From Hypomesus transpacificus (taxonomy: Eukaryota; Chordata; Actinopteri; Osmeriformes; Osmeridae), in contig NC_061065.1 in the NCBI RefSeq assembly GCF_021917145.1, forward strand, positions 7,752,557 to 7,816,556: DNA of 64,000 nt, read 5' to 3'. Within the stretch, counting starts at the first letter, position 1, and every line of letters starts with the position of its first letter. Positions 37,549-48,482 of the stretch are shown one piece after another. A model generated the notes under the pieces. The model saw nothing but the letters and a program-made list of their open reading frames with translations, made no database searches and had not been told where the DNA came from. The position numbers were made by a program, and so were the translations under genes.

Positions 37549-40223
37549 TCAGAGGCGCTCCAAGAACCAGACTTCGTTGTGTCTGTGAGTTGCAGCCAGG
37601 CTGGTGTATCCAGCCACAATGAAAGAATCACTCACAGAAACCTCCAGAGGGTCCAATACCTCAGAGAAGGCATTGATCTCCCTCAGGATGGAGCTTTCGC
37701 TGGTCGGACCACTGAAAGACCTGAGAGGAAGGTGCAGAGAGACACAAGATCCGTAAAGAGACAGACAACTGGACAAACAGCCTCAACCGCATCAGTGCAT
37801 GCACAAGAGCATGGGAGACAAACTGTCACTACCTGGCGTATGCCACAGTGACAGGCCACGTCTCTATGGTGATGTCAGGGTCAGCAGGTATAGGGGGCTG
37901 GTGCTGGTGATGACAGGGCAGGTGGTACGCCACCGTTACAGCTCTGGACAGTGCGGTCCGAGTCTCGTCTGTCCGCACCACTGTCACTATTGGCACGGTC
38001 ATACCCAGGTAACTCCCTGTCAGACAGGGCAGATCCAACAAGGGGGTTAGTCACTAGTCGGGACCTCCCGCCCTATGTGTTGATGCTTCCCTCTTCTGAC
38101 ACACCTGATTCAAATGAATGGGTTGTTATCAGGCTTCTACTGATAACTTGTATAACTGCATGCTCTTATGGGTCTTCCCTTTGGCACTTGTTTGGTTTTT
38201 CACAATGTATGCTTCATGTTTTGGCTGCTTGCAATGTTTGGGGGTATCTCGTTGTTATGATCAGTGACCTATGCTCTTTTGTAAAGCTCTCTCTTGGAAG
38301 TTGCTTTGGATAAAAGCGTCTTCTAAATGCATAAATGTAAATGTAAATGCTGCGCTTGATAACGACCCTTTCATTTGAATCTGTTGCTTTGGAAGAGGGA
38401 AACACCCAAAACATCCAGGACAGGGGGTATAGGACGGCTGTTCTAAAGCATCAGTAACAGCCATGACTAGAAGCCAACAACTTGCAGGGTTGAGAGCAGG
38501 TCCCCTACACTCACTCACCTAGTGTATTATGTTGGCAGATATATCTCATGAGCTTCATGAAGCCAGCACAGATGCTCTGCTCGTACGTATCGTTCTGCAT
38601 GGTGACACATGCCCAGAAGGCCCTCTGGTAGACACGCTTTTCATACGGTACATTGTCACACTGAGGAAATGCATAGGCAAATCGGTAGATAAGTGATGTA
38701 ACAATACTGTAGTTTGCTGACACACTGCATAGATGCTTCAGCTAGTCCTGTGGTCAATTTTCTCAAAAGAGCAATGGACAGTTAACAGGCAACATATTAA
38801 CGTAGGGAAGTTTGTTGTATGTTGTAAAAACACTTGATTTCCTAATTATTTCACACAATATTGTAGAAATCTTTTAACTTTTATGGAAAACAATCTTTTT
38901 TAGACTTTGGCTTTGAGGCATCCTGTCAGCCATCTGAGACAACTCAATAACATGAGAAGATACTGTATACTGACAGTGTAAGACAATGTTAACAATATTA
39001 AGACTGGTTAATTTAAAGTAGTCAGTAGTAGATGAGAGGTCAGATTTTAAAATGTGTGTTGTGTCAGATTGTGGTGATTAGTAGCCTAGTAGGCAGGCTA
39101 GTTATACACCTCTTGTATTTTGTAAGTTTGCAAAAACTGTCCTAAATTGTCACGTATCCTGACTGAATGGCTGAATCTAAGTTCCTGAGACTCTAATGTT
39201 GCACATAATGTGAACAAACTGGGTCAGTGCATAGTTGCCATGGTTATAAATAGGAGGCTGTGTGGTACAGTGGTTTAAGAAACCCATCTCTGCCACTGAC
39301 TCATTGTGTGACTGAGCAAGTCACCTCCTTGTGCTCCGTCTTTCGGGTGAGACGTAGTTGTAAGTGACTGTGCAGCTGATGCATAGTTCCTACACCCTAG
39401 TCTCTGTAAATCGCCTTGGATAAAGCCATCTGCTAAATAAATAAATAATAATAACATATATTTTTTAAAGCAACCCTAACCATAATGCTGAGACACATAA
39501 GGTAGGACACATAAACCTAAGAGCTGGCCTACCTTCTCATGGGTGACGAGTGTGAAGGGGACCTTCTCCCTTACAGGTGTGTTTTCCATGTCAGTGGTAA
39601 GCTGCTGGATTGGCTGGGCCATATCTGTAGAAATGACAGGAAGTAAGATGCCTACTGCAACCTGCTATTAGTGCACTTGTGGTCAAATAAAGTTCAAAAG
39701 TTTAGCGCACACAAAATTAAAAAAGAACAGAATGTTGCTAAAAACACAAAATAGGATCCTTAACCTTACATAGGCCAACACGATACGATACGCTATCTAA
39801 TCCAACTTCTGTGGTTAGTAGCTAAAACTTTCTTTCAGCGAATCTGATATACTAGCCTAATTGTTCGTAGAGGGAATGTAAAGAAAGAAGATTAACACAA
39901 ACCAATGCCATTGTGAGCCCACTATGCACGCGGAAAAGCTGGGCTATATCAAAATACATCTTACCTTGAGGTATATCGATGGCATGCCCTCTACCAACAT
40001 CCTGCCAAAAATTCAAGAGTCGGTCTTGATCCTCTTGCTCCATAACCTCGTTCTGTCCATCTAAGTCTGCGTTGTCGCCAAATGAGTCTGGATCCAAATC
40101 CTCGTCCTCCGTGAAAGATTCCAAATCTACCAATGTTATAATCCTTAAAGAGGGTAGTGAGACAGATTCGCTGACGCTGTTATGCCCACCTCTGCCATTC
40201 ATGCCGCAGCTTTCGCGATCCAT
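37549..40223 (-). CDS. SOUL/HEBP-family heme-binding protein, 5 exons
   Basis: Exons on the minus strand: 40223-39965, 39624-39533, 38660-38519, 38016-37833 and 37720-37549. All are GT-AG and in phase, giving 282 aa. From about residue 90 the protein follows the SOUL fold: tyrosine-containing YEKRVYQRAFWACVTM, then GFMKLMRYICQHN, then YLGMTVPIVTVV, TIETWPVTVAYARSFSG and the terminal family signature RHNEVWFLE. SOUL proteins bind heme or related tetrapyrroles; several are cytosolic. The N-terminal 85-90 residues are a very acidic extension (ESFTEDEDLDPDSFGDNADL) absent from HEBP1/HEBP2, which are about 190-205 aa. Fish have several soul paralogues and I cannot choose one. No signal peptide is seen. 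Intron 3 holds nested transposons. Confidence 0.88.
38053..38440. mobile_element. Degraded hAT-like MITE split by a nested insertion
   Basis: The left part (38053-38150) and right part (38355-38440) match the two halves of the MITEs in prpf39. Shared pieces are ACACCTGATTCAAATGAATG, CAGGCTTCT on the left and CATTTGAATC, AACATCCAGGACAGGGGGT on the right. GATAAC occurs at both junctions of the intervening segment, compatible with a target duplication. Ends are mutated, so this copy is older. Confidence 0.75.
38150..38352 (+). mobile_element. Interspersed 3'-tail repeat, copy 2, nested in the MITE
   Basis: It matches 44715-44937 (plus) and 11771-12000 (minus) over most of its length: CTGCATGCTCTTATGGG, TTCACAATGTATGCTTCATG and GGATAAAAGCGTCTTCTAAA, with a TAAATGTAAATGTAAATG tail. 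Confidence 0.82.
39248..39460 (+). mobile_element. tRNA-derived SINE of a second family (SOUL intron 2)
   Basis: The head GTGTGGTACAGTGGTTTAAG resembles a Pol III A box. The body contains TGACTGAGCAAGTCACCTCC and CGCCTTGGATAAAGCCATCT, and the tail is (AATA)n. It shares the GGATAAAG...CTGCTAAAT module with the other SINEs but has a different head. Confidence 0.78.
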
Positions 40224-40500
40224 GATATTCGAATCAAGGAAAAGGAACTTGTAAATCAGAATGCAGGATTTATCCTAATTGAACGAGAAAGAAAACCTAA
40301 GTGGTGAAATTGTGAAGGTGAGGTATAGGCAATCAGTGCTAAACACTTGGCAAGGTAGAAATCGGGAGTTCGACTTGCCACACGTCCCTTAATATACGGA
40401 ATCGTCCCGTATTTGAGAATAAAATAGCGCATCCCGTTTTGAATCAATACGTAACGGGTCTTGTCCCGTATTTTCAGAGTTGTCTTCAACGCAGCATCCC
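40224..40500. promoter_or_regulatory. SOUL gene 5' flank with repeated CCCGTAT motifs
   Basis: Sequence immediately upstream of the SOUL start codon. Around 40386-40484 the motif CCCGTATTT and variants recur, including the inverted pair ATACGG...CCCGTAT. This could be part of an interspersed repeat or promoter elements. No TATA box or CpG island is evident. Confidence 0.3.
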
Positions 40501-42855
40501 ATGCAAATCATCCCACCCGCATGAAGACTCGTCCTATTCTTCCCCTGATTGGGTAATACTCGCTGCCATCGTTGGTTTGATCGGTTTGTTTCAGGGTCAC
40601 GGCCAATCAGTGTCAGAGGAGGGCGGGTCTCTTGGCGGAGAGTATCTGGAGCTCCAGATACCCCCCCGCGTAATAAGAACTAGCCTACACTTAAAAAAGG
40701 AAGTAGGCTTGACATGCTCCGATACTGCACACTACTACTTCTGGTCCACTGATGTTATCATGTTCATGATGATGTTCATGGAAGAGCCTTTGCAAGTTTC
40801 CTGCACTATATATATTTTTTCCCAATATACCTTTTTGAGAATCAATGCAGTTGTTCAATTTAAAGTTATTAAGTTATGGATCTGTTAATTTAATAAGTTA
40901 ATAAAATATGGTTCACATCTCACAAGTTGCTCCAGAAGCCAATTTTTTGTGTTCTCACTGTCAAACTTTGTGGGCCTATGTTTATTATCGTCATAGCTGT
41001 GAATGACCACTTGAGTTGTGATAGAGAGAGACTGAGTGCATCTGTTCACACTGATTTCAATAGCAGATATCTTTTTATAATATCCACTAAACGGCTGCTG
41101 TGTCACCATGCCTGACAAACCAATTAGCTATAAATGTAACAGTCTATTTTATTTAAGCATTAGCTTATGAAAGGTTCAAGATTCTCTCCCTAGGTGCAGC
41201 CTACTTTTTAGTAACAACAACAACAATCACATATAGCTACTAGATATGAAATAGGTAGGCGTGTCCAAAATGGGGAACCAGTCTACTGAACATATTACTG
41301 AATCAAATGATTTCCCTATTTAAAGAGTAACTGTAACCAAACTTCAACCAATCTTTTTATTTCTATCCCCTCTGATCAGAGGCTAACGCAGGGCAAAATG
41401 CTTAAATCCTGGTCTTGATTAATTTCCGACAAATAACCATCTGCTAACTTTACTTCTGCACAAAAAGTATATTAAATAGCTAAACTAGACTGTTTATGAT
41501 TATGAAAAAAATATTAGTGGGATGGGGGAATATTTAATGCAACAATATCACTGTAAACATGATCTCAATGAACTAGAGCTAATGGATCGGGCAGGAGGTG
41601 AACAGAGGAGGTGGTCTTAAAAAATCTTAGCTACAGGTGGATCCCAACTTTAGTAGGCCTAGGATCCCACTGTAGCCTAACTTTGCTAACAATGAAGGGC
41701 GATGTTACAATGATTCAAGAAGTGAATCTTCAGAAGTCATGACTAATGCATCTTAATCTCTGGGCTTTTCTAGACGTTCATTATGAATTTATGTTTAATC
41801 AATCTATTTTGTGTTAAATCATCTGCTCAATCTCATATTTTTATTAATTTAACACTGAATTAAGTAAGCTTTATTAGCTATTTATAAACAATTTAGATAT
41901 TTAACAGCATTCATAAACAATGATTGAACAATCAGTAAATGACTAGTTAATGCATATACAGAAACCCTAGAAGGTTGAAATCAAACTCAAAATCTCATGT
42001 GTTATTCTATTCTACACACTCCTTTGTATCCTCTTCAAGGATGCATTGAACCATTCGATCAAAACGGAGGACCTTGGTTGCCAAAAGAAGACCCAGAGAA
42101 CACAATTTATAAACCAGTGCTATATATGTCAACTGCCAGTTTGGTCTGCTTATTCTTGCTTAAGTGAAGGGCAATTAACCCTGGAGAAAGGATTTGAAGC
42201 AGCCTACCCTGACAGTTTAAAATTGGTCAGGAGAGAGCGTTTTTGGAGTGCCTGGTTGGTCGCCAGGCAACGAGGAGGACAGTGGGCAAGAGACTCCTTA
42301 AGGAGAGGAGGGGCCTAATTAGCTTTTAAGTGGAGATCCCAGCGGCTTCATTGGATCTCCTGCTAAGCCCAGGAGAACCACAGACAGAGGGTTGTCTTTT
42401 ATTACCCTGCCTGGCTGGTTGCCCGGTCAGCTGTTATTGCTGTGCCATCTCAGTCGGTTTCTAACCCTTTAAGTAACTGTCGACTCTTTGATTTTGCATG
42501 TGGAGATTTGGCATAACAGGCTCATTTTCAACATTATCTTATATAGATCAACAGAATCTATCTTGAAGTTTTGCCAGATAACATTCTGTGTCATTATCAG
42601 ATATCTGATTAATTATTTCTTATTCCTTCCTCATTATGTGTGACGTATTCCATTCCCACAAGAATAACTTAGCTGCAGAGCACACAGAGCAATAATTAAT
42701 TCTTCTTCTTCTGTACAATGAAGAAGAACCAGGGTCATGTGACAGTGGCTCCCGTGTACACAGTAAGGCAATATGCTGGTCATGAGGCAACGTTTAACAG
42801 AAGAATGGAGCTGACACACATTATTTATTCACTGTTTACTCCAAAATAGTCTGAG
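40501..42855. other. Intergenic, no gene; possible conserved element near 42150-42480
   Basis: AT-rich single-copy-looking sequence. The block at about 42160-42480 is less AT-rich and contains GCAATTAACC and CCTAATTAGC homeodomain-type sites. An open frame at 42046-42318 has no family resemblance. Confidence 0.35.
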
Positions 42856-43046
42856 AGGGAGTCAGATGGCTGAGCGGTGAGGGAGTCGGGCTAGTAATCA
42901 GAAGGTTGCCGGATCGATTCCCCGCCCTGCCAAATGACGTTTCCTTGTGTCCTTGGGCAAGGCACTTTACCCTACTTGCTTCGGGGGGAATGTCCCTGTA
43001 CTTACTGTAAGTCGCTCTGGATAAGAGCGTCTACTAAATGTAAAAT
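42856..43046 (+). mobile_element. tRNA-derived SINE, copy 2
   Basis: Same family as 6378-6572. A box TGGCTGAGCGGTGAGGG, B box GATCGATTCCC, shared CCTTGGGCAAGGCACTTTACC and AGTCGCTCTGGATAAGAGCG, and a short TAAATGTAAA tail. Confidence 0.9.
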
Positions 43047-43641
43047 ATACACTGAGATTTACAACAAACTTTAATTTTTCATTGATGAAACACTGCATGT
43101 ATTGCAATGATATGTATTGCAATGATACAAATATGTGCAGGAGCATTTTCAACCATGAGGAAAAAATGACAAAACGGTCTTCACGGAAGACACAGAGGAT
43201 TCCTTTTGACTAAACAGACCAGATCTTATTTTTTAAACAGGCCCATTGTTCTAAGCTTGACTCATAGCACACGACCATCATGTGGTTTTATGAACTCCAG
43301 ACACTCTTCCTCTGAGAACAGAGATGTCCTTGAGCTGATGCTGGGAAGATCGGTGTATAACTCCTCGCTGACCTTCTCCATCTCTCAGGAGTTGGCACTC
43401 GTCGTCACGGTTGCAACAGACCTGGAGAAAGCATCTCCACAAACTTCTAAGATGAAGTCAGTCAGGCGTTACAGTAAGATCAATACAGTGAAGCCCTAAC
43501 CTTGTGTTGTCTTTCGAGTTCATGTTGGGAGAGTGCAGCAGTCGATACGACGAACTAACACAGCCATGTGAAACCTGGCAGACTCTCGCCATGAGAGTTG
43601 TACTAGTAGCAAACATGTTTTCTGGCCTCCCAAAGACCTAC

Positions 43642-43828
43642 GTCCTCGTCAGGGCAGGCCCGACCCAATAAACAAACTAAACATTTGTTTATGGCCCCGC
43701 GATTGGTTCGCCCCCCCCCCCCCCCCCCCCCCCATTATAAAAAAAAAGAATAAAATGCCAATCAATGGGCCCCATACACTATTTTTGTTTATGGGCCCCA
43801 AAGCCTTAGGGCCGGCCCTGGTCCTCTT
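43642..43828. mobile_element. hAT-like MITE with CAGGGC/GGCCGGCCCTG ends and internal poly-C
   Basis: The element spans 43650-43820 (171 bp). Termini are CAGGGCAGGCCC and GGGCCGGCCCTG. Flanks GTCCTCGT and GTCCTCTT form a 7-of-8 match duplication. The arms share TGTTTATGGCCCC / TGTTTATGGGCCCC sequence, and a poly-C run of about 24 bases lies at 43710-43733. Its ends differ from those of the prpf39-type MITEs, so it is a separate family. Confidence 0.75.
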
Positions 43829-44714
43829 ACCCAATCACCCTATCTGGACACTAATCCCAGGACGCCATATATCAGGCTGTTTTGCCTCAGTGAACACATA
43901 CACCTGAGCACCCTCTGACTCCCTGTTTGGACACCTGGTTCTGAGGATACGCGTGGTTTACAGAGCAGACTGGGGCGCTACACGTGCTTCTACTGCGGCC
44001 GTTAAGGAGAGGTAATGAAGCCTGGCTGCTCCTACAGCAGGGGCCCTTCGGAGGATTGGAACTAGAAAAACACTCCAGTGCATGGGAATCCTTTGAGGGA
44101 ATGAGAACAAGTTTACCACAACAGTGCCTGGATGTCCCTTGAAAAGATGGGAACTACACAACCACAACAGTGCCTGGGTGTCCCTTGGGAGAATGGGAAC
44201 TATATATTGCTCCTTCCACACAAGTCTCCAGTGAATGGAACAGCAGGAGTAAAACTGACAACATTCCTGAACATGGGGAGACACCAAAAGTAACACATTC
44301 ATTCATGAATACTTTACATTTAAATATCTTTTAAATTGGGTAGTACAATTAAAGTTATTTATAGAATCACAACTGGATGAATCAATCAATTCCAATTCAC
44401 TGATTTACTGATGTTATAGTGGAGTTTCTCCACACAACCACACAGGGGCAGTATATACACATGATTGTGTCAGAAGGAAGCCCGTCATCATTGCTGTTAA
44501 ACCCCAGTGTAGATGCATGTTATCAACATACTGTTGACTTTTGCAGTGCTATGGAAAGCAATGGCAATATCCAACATAGTGGTTGACGGTTTTTTGACAC
44601 CTGCATTCAACTGGCTTTTTGTTTAAAATGAAAGTACAATGTATATAAACTGTTGTAGTCGCAGCAAAATATTTTATTTTATCTTATTTTTTACTGTTGC
44701 TTGCTTTTCTACAG

Positions 44715-44937
44715 GTACACTTGCACTTATAGCGATTCATGGTGTTTAATTGTAACTTGCTTAACTACATGCTCCTATGGTTCTTCCCTTTGGTACTTAT
44801 TTTTGGTTGTTCACAATATGTGCTTCATTTTAGGGCTATCTTGTTGTTATTATCACTGACCTATGCGCTTTGTAAAGCTCTCTCTTGGAAGTCGCTTTGG
44901 ATAAAAGCGTCTACTAAATTTATAAATGTAAATGTAT
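44715..44937 (+). mobile_element. Interspersed 3'-tail repeat, copy 3
   Basis: Shares AACTACATGCTCCTATGGTT, GTAAAGCTCTCTCTTGGAAG and GGATAAAAGCGTCTACTAAA with 38150-38352 and 11771-12000, and ends in ATAAATGTAAATGTA. Confidence 0.82.
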
Positions 44938-45666
44938 ATAAAACTGTGTTTAATGAGAGTTGACTTGATAGATTGAGTGCCCCCCTAACACACACACACA
45001 CTCAGTTTTACCAGACAACTGAGAAGAAGAAGATTTGCTTCTGGCCCACACTCAAGACACATTAAACCCATTTTATCATCAAGAGAGCAGACAAGGGCTG
45101 TCATATAGACTTTATTGTTGTTAGAAACAATAGCTTTCTGTCCAGCACACTTTTTTGACGTTTGAGTTGTTTTTATCATTAGGATAGATCCCAAATGTCT
45201 GCCTAATGTACTAATGTGTTTATTTGATCAAGAGGGACAGTGTACATTCATAAACATTAAAATGTAAATGCACCCAATTATAGCCAAAAGGCTAATTTCC
45301 ATTGGCAGTAGGGTTATACAACCTAAAAAAGGAATTAACGTATATCAAACATAACATTGACAATAAAAAAAAAAATATATAAAGAAACAATAAAATAAAA
45401 TCCCAATATACAAGTTATACTGCTTACCCACTAGTGATCACATTGTTGGGTATTTATCAACCATGTTTTGAGATTACTTTTAAAACAGTTGGATGAGGTT
45501 GATTCTCTAATGTTTTGAGGGAGATGGGCTGACCTAATTGAGAAAACCGACTGTCCAAATACACTTTTTTTAAAGGAATAACAGTCTGCTCTTGCTGCCC
45601 TTCAAGTAGCACTGGTTGCTGGTGTTCTAAACTTGACTAGGCTGCATAGTGGTGGGGGGGCCAGGT

Positions 45667-46729
45667 GTTGCTGTGTTCACACCAAACTTGAAAGATATGG
45701 AAGCAAATCAGTGACATAATGAATACTCAATTTTGAAATATGAATTTCTTTCAATGTAAAAATCAAATCTGATCCAAAAATTCAAGGTTCGGAATATCAG
45801 GTTGCTCAAATTCAAAAAGGAAAATTCAGATTCCAAAAAATCGTGCCGAAAAGATTCGAAACTGAAAAAATTGCAATATCCGGGATACCAGAGATAGGTA
45901 AGGCAATCAAGCCTGAATGCAATCGCACCATCTCAGTTCTCCGTGAAGGGTCCAACTGCTTGTCTCAGACCAGACCTCTTTCCCAGGCAGTGGCTGTTTA
46001 TCAATCCATGTTTCTTTCCGAACTCATTTTGATGTCATCGGTTCCAATCCAAAGAACACAAGTCACCAAGAACGCCAAAAATTCCTGGAAATGTTCTTGA
46101 TCCGCGGATGCATCGGATGGTGACATCGGATGGTGACGAAAACGCATCTGATTTCCCAGAAGTCATTGCAAGAGCACACGCATCTCAAATCCTTCTCCGT
46201 CCTCGCAGTCTTTCTAAGACCATTCTCTTAAGACGCTTTGCAAAAACGTTCTTCTCAAGAACGCAGGATACGTTCTTAGCATTCTTCGGATTGATGAACA
46301 GCCAGTGATGGGATAACTGATCGTATGCATGAATGTATGCCTGAATGACTGACTGCAGCTGTATCTGGATAAGAAAGGCCTGAGGAGAGAGGAATTATTT
46401 GGGCTCTATTTTTTTTGGGCAACATTTTTTGGGGGTCAAATAATTTGGATCAGAATTTCACCATTCGAATATGAGCATCCTGATTTTTTTCTTACATTGA
46501 AAATTTGAAATATATTCATATTTCTGTTTTAAAGAAGTGAGTTCAACCAAATTCGGTTGTGTTTATATAGCAATATTAATGATTCAATGCCTTTTAAGAT
46601 TCAAAACATTATGTCACTGATTGGCTTCCATAGAAAGACGCGATACACGCGATTAGCTATGTGGGTCATTCTCGCGAATTCGCGTGAATTCATGTAAACT
46701 TTTCTCTGCGTTCGTCGTGAACACAGCAT
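45667..46729. mobile_element. 1.06-kb inverted-repeat DNA element, non-autonomous
   Basis: Outer ends read TGCTGTGTTCAC inwards from both sides. An inner inverted repeat pairs ATGGAAGCAAATCAGTGACA at about 45697-45716 with its complement (CCAATCAGTGACATAATG when read from the right end) at 46607-46632. The right arm is about 70 bp longer than the left. The interior also contains small inverted motifs around AACGTTCTT. Frames at 45843-46100 and 46108-46308 show no transposase motif. Superfamily not determined. Confidence 0.65.
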
Positions 46730-47390
46730 AAGATATATTTTTTTGGATGGAAATCTTCTTTTCTACCTTTCGAATCTTGATGCTCTGGTTTAATTTGCCT
46801 TACCAGAACGTTCTCCACACAGTCCAGGTAAACCCAGTGGCCTCTCGCCCCCACCCCCAGTAAAACAGTGACTCAAGTGTGACTAAATACCTCTTTAGAT
46901 TCATGGACGTCAGCAGGAACCAAAAGTACAGACCAACACTTTCCTCCGTTCTCCTTCTTGCTATTACGAGTCAAATTACGGACATCCATAATAGCAATGA
47001 CCTCTCCCTGTGGCACAGGTTTTCTGTGAATAAGGGTTTTGCAACTCAGAGCTTAATAAGCCCCCTGAAGCCATATAGCAGCGACTGTAGAACATTCACC
47101 TGGCTCGCTCCCCCAGCCCTTACCTGTAGATCACCTCTCATGACTTACCGGAACGCGACTCATATCCTGAATTCCAAATCACCTGGCTGGCCTGCCCCTT
47201 TGGCTGGACTCTTCTGCTAATCTGACAGAGTTGGATAGAAGCATGACCATAAATTGCTTAAATTCATTCCACCCAGCCTGTCAGAAGGCAAAATGGAGTC
47301 GGAGGTATTACCATATTTCTAGCACCGATGTGATCCTGTCTGACCTACATGGGGTCTGCTGAGGAAACGACTGGGAGGGGTTCGATACAG
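46730..47390. other. Non-coding stretch, possible conserved element
   Basis: Mixed-composition sequence with a 113-codon open frame at 46879-47220 that I do not recognise. The stretch 47190-47310 contains GCTAATCTGAC (OTX-type TAATC) and TTGCTTAAATTCA, and lacks obvious repeats. Confidence 0.25.
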
Positions 47391-47395
47391 AATTC

Positions 47396-47545
47396 TGCAG
47401 AACTCTCTCCCTCGATCCACGCATCAGAACTCTCTCCCTCGATCCACGCATCAGAACTCTCTCCCTCGATCCACGCATCAGAACTCTCTCCCTCGATCCA
47501 CGCATCAGAACTCTCTCCCTCGATCCACGCATCAGAACTCTCCCG
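47396..47545. repeat. 27-bp minisatellite
   Basis: Five to six almost perfect copies of a unit containing AGAACTCTCTCCCTCGATCC followed by ACGCATC. Because 27 is divisible by three it is open in several frames; no gene is implied. Confidence 0.95.
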
Positions 47546-47786
47546 TCGGCTAGCAGCTTTTTGAAACCTTTCCAAGCCTGAGCAAAGCCCTGGGAGCTGC
47601 TGCCTCAGTGCTAACCCACGTCTGCCCTGCCAGATCTAATCTCTCCACAGTGTGCCGTGAAATGGGGCTTATTAAGAGTTTAACTGAGATCAACCCGACC
47701 CAGATTCAAGGCATGCAGCGGCAATGTAAATCATTCACCTGAAAAATCTAGAAATTACAAAAGCAGGTGGCAAAATAATGGGCTAC

Positions 47787-47787
<1 letters not shown>

Positions 47788-47817
<30 letters not shown>
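47788..47817. repeat. Poly-C homopolymer
   Basis: About 30 consecutive C on the plus strand between unique sequences. Length in the assembly should be treated as approximate. Confidence 0.95.
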
Positions 47818-48317
47818 TTCTGGCTGTCTACTGGATGCATCGTCTGTTGAGCACTAATTAGAAACCAAACAGTAAAGATAGATTTGAAGTATTGACTGGA
47901 ACCGATCCCAGTGTGGTGTGTCTCAAGCCAAGACTCATAGCAGCCCTGACAGAGCCCCTGGCTTCCAAACTCTCCAGACTCTTCTCTCATTCCTCTTACA
48001 ATCTATACAATGTGTAAATCAACACTGTAGATAATAAACTCTTAAAAGTGGCTGAATTATTTAACAAACAGCAGGAATTAGGAAATATACCTCTCCCACC
48101 ATTTCACATCAGGTGTGAAGATTTTGTCTGGAGCTGGAGTATTCCAGCAGTGCAGTAACCACCAGTGTTATTCAGGCTTGAATAATAGCCCACATAACTG
48201 CTGCATCTGATTTACCTCAGGATATAGCTTCCTCCTGTCTGTCTGTTGATAGCTATGCCCTTATCAAACAATCTGCTCTGGAGCTTGTGTAAGGCGTGGA
48301 ACCCATTTACAGTGGGC

Positions 48318-48482
48318 CACACACACACAAACATACACACACATGCACAACTCACACAGACACATGCACACACATTCACAGACACATACACACACAGATA
48401 CACACACACACACATACACACACGTCCACAGAAACACAGTCACATACCCACACCCACAAACAAACACACATACACACACACG
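48318..48482. repeat. Interrupted (CA)n microsatellite
   Basis: CACACA units mixed with CATACA, CACAGA and CATGCA variants over about 165 bp. His-Thr-rich open frames are artefacts. Confidence 0.93.

Noticed and set aside
43206-43499. 97-codon plus frame and an overlapping minus frame containing EELYTDLPSISSRTS
   Set aside because: Both strands look weakly protein-like, but neither has clear splice sites or a recognisable family.
45843-46308. Transposase remnant inside the inverted-repeat element
   Set aside because: The two short frames contain no recognisable DDE, zinc-finger or other transposase motif.
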